DNA of 64,000 bases from Nocardia otitidiscaviarum NBRC 14405 (GTDB taxonomy: Bacteria; Actinomycetota; Actinomycetes; Mycobacteriales; Mycobacteriaceae): NCBI RefSeq assembly GCF_000308635.1, contig NZ_BAGD01000081.1, positions 243,309 through 307,308 on the forward strand, in the 5' to 3' direction. Below the pieces are notes generated by a model, which saw only the letters and a program-made list of their open reading frames with translations, did not search any database and was not told the DNA's origin. The stretch's first letter is position 1. The number at the start of each line of letters is the position of its first letter. Below, one piece after another: positions 28,925-36,161 of this stretch. The position numbers and the translations under genes were made by a program.

Positions 28925-30178
28925 GTGTTCGGGGACAAGCACCTCATCGTGGTCGATCTCGGCTTCGGCGATGCCGGGAAGGGCGCCACCGTGGACTGGC
29001 TGTGCGCACCCGAGACGGGTTTGGACGTGGCGGCCGTGGTGCGTTTCAACGGTGGCGCGCAGGCCGCGCACACCGTGGTCGCGGGCGGACGGCGGCACAC
29101 CTTCCGGCAGTTCGGGTCCGGGACGTTCTCCGGCGTCCCGACCCTGCTGTCGCGGCACATGCTGGTGGAGCCGATCGCCCTCGCCACCGAGGCCCGCGCA
29201 CTCGCGGCGCTCGGCGTCGCCGACCCGCTGTCGCTGCTGTCGGTGGACGGGCGGGCACTGCTGACCACGCCCGTGCACGGGGCCGCCAACCGCTGCCGGG
29301 AGGATGCGAGGGGTGCCTCCCGGCACGGTTCCTGCGGTATCGGCATCGGAGAGACGGCACATTACGCGCTCACTCACGACGCGCCGCGTGTGGTCGACTG
29401 CCTGCGCCCGGATGTGTTGCGCCGCAAGCTCATCGCACTGGAGGAGCACTACCGGCCGCTGCTCGCGGGTGGGACGCACCACCACGAACCGGTGGACGCG
29501 CTGATGGAGGTCTACACCGAGTTCGCCCGCACTGTCGCCATCGTGCCAGGTGATCGACTCGCCGGATTCGCGGCCGCGGGCCGTCTGGTATTCGAGGGCG
29601 CGCAGGGTGTGCTGCTCGACGAATGGCGCGGCCTGCACCCGTACACCACCTGGTCGACGGTGGAGCCGCGAAATGCCCGCGCCATGCTCGCCCACCTCGG
29701 CGCGCCCGGCTACGTACTCGGCGTGACCCGCGCCTATCAGACGCGCCACGGCGCGGGACCGTTCCCCACCGAGGATCCGGCGCTGACATTTCCCGAACCG
29801 CACAACGGATTCGGGCGGTATCAGGGCGCGTTCCGGCGCGGGCATCTCGATCCGATCCTGCTGCGCTATGCCGTGGACGCCTGCGGCGGGGTCGACGGCC
29901 TCGCCGTGAACCATCTCGACGCCGCGGGCGATATTCGCACGGCCACCGGCTATCTCACCGTCGACGGCGTCGTCGACCGCATCGAGTGCGGCCCCTGGCG
30001 GGATCTCGGCTATCAGCGGCGGCTCACCGACACGCTCACCGCCGCCGTGCCGGTGCTGGCGGAGCCGCCCGGCTCGATCCCCGACCACCTCGAGCATCGC
30101 CTCGGCGTGCCCGTGGTGCTCACCGCCGACGGGCCCGACCGCACCGCTCGTACGCTCCGCACGCGGGCTGCGGCATGA
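28925..30178 (+). CDS. Divergent adenylosuccinate synthetase (PurA) homologue
   Basis: A 417-residue PurA-fold protein. The GTP-binding motif GDEGKGK is GDAGKGA here (residues 15-21): the catalytic Asp16 is kept, but the following Glu and the last Lys are lost. The catalytic His49 in GGAQAAHTVV, FEGAQGVLLD, TRHGAGPFPTE and the nucleotide motif DGPDRT are retained. The aspartate-binding loop, TTGRRRR in classical enzymes, is replaced by GRYQGAFRRG near residues 300-310. It probably still activates a nucleotide with GTP, but with an altered acceptor or amino acid. GTG at 28925 follows a GGGAG site. It is a paralogue, not the housekeeping purA. Confidence 0.8.
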   Translation: MFGDKHLIVVDLGFGDAGKGATVDWLCAPETGLDVAAVVRFNGGAQAAHTVVAGGRRHTFRQFGSGTFSGVPTLLSRHMLVEPIALATEARALAALGVADPLSLLSVDGRALLTTPVHGAANRCREDARGASRHGSCGIGIGETAHYALTHDAPRVVDCLRPDVLRRKLIALEEHYRPLLAGGTHHHEPVDALMEVYTEFARTVAIVPGDRLAGFAAAGRLVFEGAQGVLLDEWRGLHPYTTWSTVEPRNARAMLAHLGAPGYVLGVTRAYQTRHGAGPFPTEDPALTFPEPHNGFGRYQGAFRRGHLDPILLRYAVDACGGVDGLAVNHLDAAGDIRTATGYLTVDGVVDRIECGPWRDLGYQRRLTDTLTAAVPVLAEPPGSIPDHLEHRLGVPVVLTADGPDRTARTLRTRAAA

Positions 30179-30187
30179 TGGATCGCC

Positions 30188-30820
30188 GTGGAGCAGCAAT
30201 CGGCCGTATCACTCGACGTCGTCGCGCTGCGCTACGGGCGTGACGACAGCACCGTCACGCTCGGCATCGCGGCCCGGCAATGGGATCCGTTCGCCGGTGC
30301 GCTCGCCCTGCCCGGGGTGCTGCTGCATCGCGGTGAACGGCTGGCCACCGCCGCCCGCCGGGCCGTCCACACCAAACTCGGTGTCCCCGAGGACGCCATC
30401 GCCGCGGTCGGCCAACTCGTCACCTTCGACGAACCCAACCGCGACCCGCGCGGACCGACCCTGTCCATCGCCATGTGGGCGGTGGTCACCGACCGGGGCG
30501 ACCCCGATACCGAGTGGGTGCCGTTCGACCGGGTGCCACCGCTGGCCTTCGACCACAATCGCATCGTCGACACCGCCCGCACCCTGCTCGCCGCCATGCT
30601 CTGGAAGGACCTCGCCTTCACCAGAGCGCTGGTGGGAGAGCAGTTCCCGGCCACCCGCGCCGTCGAACTCACCACCGCCCTCGACGGCACCCGCCCGGAC
30701 CCGGGCAACCTCAACCGCACCCTGGCGGCCCTACCCGGCCTGACCCGTACCGGGGAACGGGTACGGGTCAAGACGACCGGCCGCCCAGCCGCCGTCTGGG
30801 CCTTCGACCGATCCGCCTGA
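30188..30820 (+). CDS. NrtR-like regulator (degenerate Nudix domain plus winged helix)
   Basis: A 210-residue protein with the NrtR architecture: an N-terminal Nudix fold (residues 1-130) and a C-terminal winged helix (about 140-210, with EQFPATRAVELTTALDGTRP, then PGNLNRTLAALPGL). The Nudix box at residues 43-65 has lost the catalytic glutamates: REUxEExG reads RAVHTKLG. It should therefore sense a nucleotide such as ADP-ribose rather than hydrolyse it. Other family marks are FDEPNRDPRGPTLSIAMWAV and FDHNRIVDTARTLL. The GTG start lies 10 bases after the PurA-like stop. It probably controls its own operon through the two upstream palindromes. Confidence 0.8.
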   Translation: MEQQSAVSLDVVALRYGRDDSTVTLGIAARQWDPFAGALALPGVLLHRGERLATAARRAVHTKLGVPEDAIAAVGQLVTFDEPNRDPRGPTLSIAMWAVVTDRGDPDTEWVPFDRVPPLAFDHNRIVDTARTLLAAMLWKDLAFTRALVGEQFPATRAVELTTALDGTRPDPGNLNRTLAALPGLTRTGERVRVKTTGRPAAVWAFDRSA

Positions 30821-30850
30821 GTCGGGACACCCGCACCGCGACCCGCGCGA

Positions 30851-31060
30851 CTACGGCTGCCGCAGCATCGATTCGACCGGGTCGCGAATGGCAGCACGCA
30901 GGCGATCGGTCGCGCCGCCCCGGGCCATGGTGCGGGCCACCTCACTGCCCACCGCGCTGAAGGCCACGCGCGAACGGTAGCCAGCGCACACCGCATCCGT
31001 GCCAGGGCGCGTTCGGTGGCGAATTCGGCGAGCGCGAACACGGTTGTCGCAGATCGCGAC
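30851..31060 (-). pseudogene. Decayed partial duplicate of the adjacent TetR gene
   Basis: On the minus strand this segment encodes VAFSAVGSEVARTMARGG, then ATDRLRAAIRDPVESMLRQP and a stop. This matches, residue for residue over about 40 positions, the C-terminus of the intact TetR gene immediately upstream (LFSAVGSDVARAMVRNGETD, then RLRAAVRDMVTAVLRQP, stop). Similarity continues weakly further up (RPGTDA versus RPDIDA; LAEF versus VAEF) but in shifted frames. No start, helix-turn-helix or intact frame remains. It is best read as the remnant of a tandem duplication that has been truncated and frameshifted. Confidence 0.75.
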
Positions 31061-31094
31061 GCAGCACCCACGGCAGGTACGGTACGGGACGCAA

Positions 31095-31120
31095 CAGTCA
31101 CGGTTGGCAGTCACGGTTGG
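31095..31120. repeat. 13-base perfect tandem duplication at the TetR stop codon
   Basis: CAGTCACGGTTGG occurs twice head to tail (31095-31107 and 31108-31120). The second copy contains the TetR stop codon and last codons. It sits exactly between the intact TetR gene and its decayed copy, marking a recombination or slippage point. Confidence 0.8.
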
Positions 31121-31701
31121 CGCAGTACGGCGGTCACCATATCGCGTACGGCCGCCCGCAGCCGGTCGGTCTCGCCGTTGCGAACCATCGCGCGGGCCAC
31201 ATCGCTGCCCACGGCGCTGAACAACAGGCGGGCCACAGAGTCCGCGTCGATGTCGGGGCGCACCTCGCGCAGCAGTGCGGTGATATGGCGGTCCCAGGTG
31301 CCATGGAACTCCGCCACGCGCGGATGCGGCGGCATATGCGCGGACGCCGCGGTCAGTTCGACGTTCTCGGCCATGACGACGGTCATGGCGTCGAAGAACG
31401 CGAGCAGTCGCTCCCCGGCGGGCGCGCCGGGGCCCAGCGGCGGCGGGCCGTCGGCGATGGCGGCCATGAGTGTCTCGGCGGGTTCGGCGAGCAGTTCGTA
31501 GAGCAGGCCGGCGCGGCTGCCGAAGCGGTGGAAGATGGTCCCCTTCCCCACCCCGGCCGCGGCCGCGACCCGGTCCATGGTGACCGCATCGGCCCCGTGC
31601 TCGGCCAGCAGCGCCCGGGTGGCGTCCAGGATGGCGCGGCGGTTCCGTGCCGCGTCCGCCCGCTCTTTCCGCTGTTCAACCGCCATGGCCTCCGCTTTCA
31701 T
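31111..31701 (-). CDS. TetR-family transcriptional regulator
   Basis: A 196-residue TetR repressor. The helix-turn-helix spans about residues 20-60 (ILDATRALLAEHGADAVTMD, then RVAAAAGVGKGTIFHRFGSR). The C-terminal domain resembles the TetR subgroup that controls quinone or xenobiotic oxidoreductases. ATG at 31701 is used here; ATG at 31686, with GCGGAGG just upstream, is an alternative. It is divergent from a quinone oxidoreductase-like gene, with a long dyad between them that it probably binds. A decayed copy of its own 3' half lies downstream. Confidence 0.9.
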   Translation of the reverse strand: MKAEAMAVEQRKERADAARNRRAILDATRALLAEHGADAVTMDRVAAAAGVGKGTIFHRFGSRAGLLYELLAEPAETLMAAIADGPPPLGPGAPAGERLLAFFDAMTVVMAENVELTAASAHMPPHPRVAEFHGTWDRHITALLREVRPDIDADSVARLLFSAVGSDVARAMVRNGETDRLRAAVRDMVTAVLRQP

Positions 31702-31717
31702 TGACAAGTTGACCGCC

Positions 31718-31748
31718 GGTCCATATCGTTGCGACAACAATCTGGACC
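31718..31748. promoter_or_regulatory. TetR operator dyad between divergent genes
   Basis: GGTCCA (31718-31723) pairs with TGGACC (31743-31748). Inside, AT...AT and GTTG...CAAC also pair, so 12 of 15 positions are symmetric around 31733. A weaker outer pair, AAGTTGAC (31707) and GTCAAGTT (31753), shares the same centre. It lies between the TetR gene and the oxidoreductase gene and is the likely binding site of that TetR protein. Confidence 0.6.
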
Positions 31749-31772
31749 GATAGTCAAGTTATGGAGTTCGCA

Positions 31773-32756
31773 ATGCAGGCAATCGTAATGACCGCGACGG
31801 GTGGGCCCGAGGTCCTGGTGGCGCGGGAGTTGCCCGCACCCCGCCCCCGCCGGAGCGAGGTACTGATTCGCACCGAGGCGATTCCGGTGCTGTTCCCCGA
31901 GACCCTGCTGCGCGCCGGCGTCTTCCCGATGCCCGCCGCACCACCGTTGATCTTCGGTACGCAGGCCGCGGGAGTGGTCGTCGAAGCCGGTGCGGACCTC
32001 GACACCGCACTGGTCGGACGGCGAGTGCTGGCGGCCTGCGAAGGCTTCGGCACATACGCCGAACTAGTATGCGCCCCAGCCGATTCCATCGTCGAGCTAC
32101 CCGAGAACCTGTCCGCCACCGACGCCGCCGCGGTGGGCATGAGCGGTTCGGTCGCCCTTCCGCTCCTCGAGACGGCGCGCTTGACCGGGACCGAAACCGT
32201 GCTGATCGAGGCCGCCGCGACCGGCGTCGGCGGCTACCTCACCCAGCTCGCGAAGGAGTTCGGTGCGGCCCGCGTCATCGCCACCGCCGGCGGTCCCGTC
32301 AAGCTGGCGCGCGCCCGGGAGCTCGGCGCGGACGAGGTCGTAGACCACAGCGATCCCGAGTGGACACGCCACCTGCGCGAGGTGGTGGGCGAGACCACGG
32401 TGGATGTCGTATTCGACGCGATCGGCGGCGAATCCGCGACCGCCCTGCTGGATCTCATGACCCCGCTGCGCGGGCGCATGCTCAGCTACGGTTGGCTCTC
32501 CGGCGCGCCGGCGCAGGTGCACGCCGCCGACCTGCTCCGGCGCGGCCTCACCCTCATCGGCTGCGCCGGACCCGAGTGGCTGGCCCGGGTCAGCGCGGCC
32601 CGCCCGGCCGTCCTCCACCGAGCAGCCTCGGGGTCGTTGTCGGCACTGACCGATCGGGTCCTGCCACTCGACCGCGCCGCGGACGCACATCGGCTCATCG
32701 CCGAACGCCGTCCACTGGGCACGATCGTGCTCAGACCCGACGCCCGCGAAGAATAG
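31773..32756 (+). CDS. Zinc-binding-dehydrogenase-family quinone oxidoreductase
   Basis: A 327-residue medium-chain dehydrogenase/reductase. The N-terminal GroES-like domain starts AIVMTATGGPEVLVARELPA. The Rossmann region has VLIEAAATGVGGYLTQLAKE and carries the NADPH-binding pattern. Structural and catalytic zinc cysteines are absent, as in the quinone oxidoreductase branch. GGAG lies 6 bases before ATG at 31773, so this start is preferred over the ATG at 31761. It is divergent from a TetR gene and probably repressed by it. The substrate is unknown. Confidence 0.88.
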   Translation: MQAIVMTATGGPEVLVARELPAPRPRRSEVLIRTEAIPVLFPETLLRAGVFPMPAAPPLIFGTQAAGVVVEAGADLDTALVGRRVLAACEGFGTYAELVCAPADSIVELPENLSATDAAAVGMSGSVALPLLETARLTGTETVLIEAAATGVGGYLTQLAKEFGAARVIATAGGPVKLARARELGADEVVDHSDPEWTRHLREVVGETTVDVVFDAIGGESATALLDLMTPLRGRMLSYGWLSGAPAQVHAADLLRRGLTLIGCAGPEWLARVSAARPAVLHRAASGSLSALTDRVLPLDRAADAHRLIAERRPLGTIVLRPDAREE

Positions 32757-32783
32757 CGGCGCAGACCGGGATTCGGGCCGCGG

Positions 32784-33041
32784 TCAGCCGGTGATCTCCC
32801 ACTCGTAGACGGTCAATTCCGAGGACCCGGTGGTGTGGATGGGATCGGTGTGGACGAGTTCGCTTGCGGCGTCCAGGTTTTCGGCGGTGATCACGTAGGC
32901 GCCGCCGGAGCCGTCGGTGAACGCGCCGGTCTCCACGAGCTGTCCACGCGAACGAACCGCATCGAGCCAGGCTCGATGCGGTTCGACGACGGACCGGTCG
33001 AAGCGCGGGGTGCGCATGGCCAGTACGAGATATTTGCGCAC
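32784..33041 (-). CDS. YciI-family protein
   Basis: An 85-residue protein of the YciI-like ferredoxin fold. It has the N-terminal strand KYLVLAMRTPRF, the family motif EPHRAWLDAVRSRGQLVETG and GGAYVITAENLDAASELVHT. The His in EPHRAW and the following Asp are the putative active-site pair in the family. Its GTG start directly follows the nusB stop TAA, so it is translationally coupled to nusB. Its role is unknown. Confidence 0.85.
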   Translation of the reverse strand: MRKYLVLAMRTPRFDRSVVEPHRAWLDAVRSRGQLVETGAFTDGSGGAYVITAENLDAASELVHTDPIHTTGSSELTVYEWEITG

Positions 33042-33569
33042 TTACGCCTCGTCGGACGGGTCGGCGGGGGCGCTGGCGCGGGTGGCCGCGGCGGCGGCGC
33101 GCACCTGCGGCGCCACCTCCACCACGCGGCCGAGCACACCGTTGATGAAGGACGGGGAGTCGTCGGTGGACAGCTCCTTGGCCAGTTCCACCGCCTCGTC
33201 CACCGCCACCACCGGAGGAACGTCGTTGGCGTGGAACAGCTCCCACACCGCCACCCGCAGAATGGCGCGGTCCACGGCGGGCAGCCGCGACAGCGTCCAA
33301 TCCTGCAGGTAGGACTCGATGGTGGCGTCCACCCGGTCCAGATCGTCGGCCACGCCTTCGACCAGCACCCGGGTGTAGGGGTTCACGGGCGCGACCGCGT
33401 CATCGCGCAGGGCCAGCGTCACCCGCTCGGCGGTGAGCTCCGCCGGGTCGATGTCGCGCGCCTCGGCCTCGAACAGCAGGTCCACCGCGCGGCGGCGCGC
33501 CTTGTGCCGCGCACCCAGCTTCTTGTAGTTCGACTTCTTGTCCACGGGCTGATCGGCCACGGTCACCAT
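33042..33569 (-). CDS. nusB: Transcription antitermination factor NusB
   Basis: A 175-residue all-helical RNA-binding factor used in rRNA transcription antitermination. Conserved segments are RHKARRRAVDLLFEAEARDI near residue 22 and LPAVDRAILRVAVWELF, with SPSFINGVLGRVVEVAPQVR near the end. The C-terminal 25 residues are a disordered alanine-rich tail. It follows efp by 10 bases on the same strand, the normal actinobacterial order. Confidence 0.96.
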   Translation of the reverse strand: MVTVADQPVDKKSNYKKLGARHKARRRAVDLLFEAEARDIDPAELTAERVTLALRDDAVAPVNPYTRVLVEGVADDLDRVDATIESYLQDWTLSRLPAVDRAILRVAVWELFHANDVPPVVAVDEAVELAKELSTDDSPSFINGVLGRVVEVAPQVRAAAAATRASAPADPSDEA

Positions 33570-33579
33570 TATCCGCGCG

Positions 33580-34143
33580 TCAGGAGTTGACGCGGCTGAT
33601 GTAGCTGCCGTCGCGGGTGTCGACCTTCAGCTTGTCGCCGACATTGATGAACAGCGGCACCTGCACCTCGGCCCCGGTCTCGATGGTGGCGGGCTTGGTG
33701 CCCGCGCTGGAGCGGTCGCCCTGCAGGCCCGGCTCGGTGTGGGTGACCTCGACCTCGATGGAGACGGGGAGCTCGATGAACAGCGCCTCACCCTCGTACA
33801 TGGCGATCTGCACGCCCATGTTCTCCAGCAGGAAGCCGCCCGCCTTGCCGACGATGTTCTCGCCCAGGTGGATCTGGTCGAAGGTCTCGCCGTCCATGAA
33901 GATGTAGTCCGAGCCGTCGTGGTAGAGGTAGGTCATATCGCGACGGTCGACGGTCGCGGTCTCGACCTTCACACCGGCGTTGAAGGTCTTGTCGACAACC
34001 TTGCCGGAGACGACGTTCTTCAGCTTGGTGCGCACGAAGGCGGGACCCTTACCCGGCTTGACGTGCTGGAATTCGACGATCTGCTGGAGCTGATTGTCGA
34101 TCTTCAGCACGAGGCCGTTCTTGAAGTCGCTGGTGTCCGCCAC
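33580..34143 (-). CDS. efp: Elongation factor P
   Basis: A 187-residue translation factor that rescues ribosomes stalled at polyproline. Three beta-barrel domains are recognisable. The loop reaching the peptidyl-transferase centre is KPGKGPAFVRTKL near residue 30, with an exposed Lys in the PGKGP motif typical of actinobacteria, where the residue is reported to act unmodified. No EpmA/B or EarP modifier is visible here. It is followed by nusB and lies 34 bases from pepQ on the same strand. Confidence 0.97.
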   Translation of the reverse strand: MADTSDFKNGLVLKIDNQLQQIVEFQHVKPGKGPAFVRTKLKNVVSGKVVDKTFNAGVKVETATVDRRDMTYLYHDGSDYIFMDGETFDQIHLGENIVGKAGGFLLENMGVQIAMYEGEALFIELPVSIEVEVTHTEPGLQGDRSSAGTKPATIETGAEVQVPLFINVGDKLKVDTRDGSYISRVNS

Positions 34144-34177
34144 TGTCTTCGGATCTCCTCATAGTCGGGCAACCGCG

Positions 34178-35299
34178 TCAGTCGACGACGGTCAGGTCCT
34201 TGCTGGTGTGGGTGAGCAGTTCGGGGCCCCCCTTGCGAACCACGAGCGTATCCTCGATCCGGACGCCGCCGCGGCCGGGGAAATACACACCTGGCTCGAC
34301 GGTCACCGCCACGCCATCCAGCAGTGTACCTGTGCCCGTTTTGGCGATTCCGGGTGCTTCGTGGATCCGCAGGCCGACGCCGTGTCCGAGGCCGTGCACG
34401 AACAGCTCACCGTAGCCGGCTTCCTCGATGACCGCGCGGGAGGCGGCATCCACCGCTTTCGTCGCCACTCCCGGCGCCAGCGCCTCGCGGCCGGCCCGCT
34501 GGGCGCGCAGCACCAGGTCGTAGATCTCGCGCTGCCAGTCCGAGGCGTGGCCGAGCACGAAGGTGCGGGTCATATCGGAGTGGTAGCCGCCCACCACCGC
34601 CCCGAAGTCGATCTTCACGAAATCGCCGGTGGCCAGTTCCGCTCCGGTCGGGCGGTGATGCGGGACAGCCGAATTCACGCCGGTGGCCACGATGGTCTCG
34701 AAGGCCACTGCCTCCGCGCCATGTTCGAACATGAGCCATTCCAGTTCGCGGGCCACCTGGCGTTCGGTGCGACCGGGACGCAGGCCGCCGCGTTCCAGCA
34801 GCGCGGCCAGCGCAGTGTCGGCGGCGGTGCAGGCGGCCGCGAGCTGGTGCACCTCGAAGGCGTCCTTGACCATCCGCAGCTGTTCGACCAGGCCCGAGAC
34901 CGGAACCAAATCCAGGCCGGTGGCCTGGGCCAGGAAGGCGCGATGCTGCTCGACGGTGACGATATGGCTCTCGAAACCGACGCGGCCGGTCTGCCACTCC
35001 CCCGCGATCTCGACGACGCGACGTGCGCTGGCCCGGTTGATCTCCGCCCGCAGATCCGGCGACTGCTCGGCCACCTGGGTGCGGTAGCGGCCGTCGGTGC
35101 AGATGACGGTGCGGTCCTCGGTGGTGTCCCAGGCGTACACCAGCAGCGCGGCATTGGACCCGGTGAATCCGGTCAGGTAGCGGATATTGATCAGGTCGGT
35201 CACCAGGAGCGCGTCGACCCGGTTCTCCACCAGCAGGTCCCGCAGCGCGGCCCGCCGCAGTGCGTAGGTGGGGCGCGGGCCGGGATCGTGATCAGCCAT
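34178..35299 (-). CDS. pepQ: M24-family aminopeptidase / Xaa-Pro dipeptidase
   Basis: A 373-residue metallopeptidase with the pita-bread fold. The N-terminal creatinase-like domain is followed by a catalytic domain with all five metal ligands: Asp in KIDFGAV, Asp in HSDMTRTF, His in GLGHGVGLRIHEAPG, Glu in VTVEPGVYF and Glu in GVRIEDTLVV. It cleaves X-Pro dipeptides or N-terminal X-Pro bonds. It is first in the pepQ-efp-nusB-yciI run. The name is by family and synteny. Confidence 0.93.
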   Translation of the reverse strand: MADHDPGPRPTYALRRAALRDLLVENRVDALLVTDLINIRYLTGFTGSNAALLVYAWDTTEDRTVICTDGRYRTQVAEQSPDLRAEINRASARRVVEIAGEWQTGRVGFESHIVTVEQHRAFLAQATGLDLVPVSGLVEQLRMVKDAFEVHQLAAACTAADTALAALLERGGLRPGRTERQVARELEWLMFEHGAEAVAFETIVATGVNSAVPHHRPTGAELATGDFVKIDFGAVVGGYHSDMTRTFVLGHASDWQREIYDLVLRAQRAGREALAPGVATKAVDAASRAVIEEAGYGELFVHGLGHGVGLRIHEAPGIAKTGTGTLLDGVAVTVEPGVYFPGRGGVRIEDTLVVRKGGPELLTHTSKDLTVVD

Positions 35300-35468
35300 G
35301 CGTCCAAGCTACAGCCGACACGCCGCGACACCGACCCGCAACACGTGGACCCACCCGGTCACGACGGGGGTCGCCGAGGGGAACAGAGGTTGTCCACATC
35401 CGAGGTGGTCGTCCACAATTCGCGTTCGGGGCGCCCGCGCGGGAGTGCGGCGCGGCAGTCTCGTAGAC

Positions 35469-36101
35469 ATGGACCCGATCCCGCTGCTCGGACTTCTCAC
35501 CTGGTGTGCGGCACTCAGCGCCGCGGATCTACGCCACCGGCGGCTGCCGAACCTGCTGACGCTGCCGGGCGCCGCGGTGGTGTTCGGATACGCCTGGCTC
35601 GGCGGCCGGTGGGCGGTCGCACTGGTCGGCGCTTTGCTGCTGGCGGTCCCCTACCTACTGATTCATCTGACGATGCCGTCCGCACTCGGTGCCGGGGATG
35701 TGAAACTCGCCCTCGGCCTGGGCGGCGCCTGCGCGCTCGCGGGCGCACAGGCGTGGGTGTGGGCGGCCATCACCGCACCGCTGCTCACCGCCCTCGCGGG
35801 CGCGGGCACCCTGCTGGCCGCCCGGGCACGCCCCGGCGGCCGGTGCGGACACGCGGGTGCACCGGCATGGACGTGGACGGCGGCCGATCCCGTGGCACAT
35901 CCGCGCCGCACGGGCGGGCCTCCGGTCGGCGGTCCGCGCCGGGAAGCACCCGGGGACAGCCTGATCGGCTCGCGTGCGGAGCTAGCGGAGCGCGGCCTTC
36001 CGCGGCCGGTGTCGCCCGTCGTCGCCGTACCGCCCGCAACCCTCGCGCACGGTGCCGCCATGTGCGCGGCGAGTGTGGCGGCCATCATGCTGACACGCTG
36101 A
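35469..36101 (+). CDS. A24-family prepilin peptidase
   Basis: A 210-residue integral membrane aspartic protease that cleaves type IV prepilin-like leaders. The two catalytic aspartates are visible: the first in ALSAADLRHRRLPNLLTLPG and the second in the GxGD motif LGAGDVKLALGLGGA. No N-terminal methylase domain is present. After the core, residues about 135-195 form a hydrophilic extension rich in Gly, Pro and Arg before a last hydrophobic segment. M. tuberculosis has a prepilin peptidase (Rv2551c) in the same neighbourhood. No pilin gene is in the window. Confidence 0.85.
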   Translation: MDPIPLLGLLTWCAALSAADLRHRRLPNLLTLPGAAVVFGYAWLGGRWAVALVGALLLAVPYLLIHLTMPSALGAGDVKLALGLGGACALAGAQAWVWAAITAPLLTALAGAGTLLAARARPGGRCGHAGAPAWTWTAADPVAHPRRTGGPPVGGPRREAPGDSLIGSRAELAERGLPRPVSPVVAVPPATLAHGAAMCAASVAAIMLTR

Positions 36102-36161
36102 CGTCGCCGTATGCCGGACCGCGTGTCGGTGCGACGGTATTCCCATGGAAAGATGGTGCCC

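Noticed and set aside
28925..30178. Calling this gene the housekeeping purA
   Set aside because: The P-loop and aspartate-binding loop differ from classical PurA and its neighbours are not purine genes.
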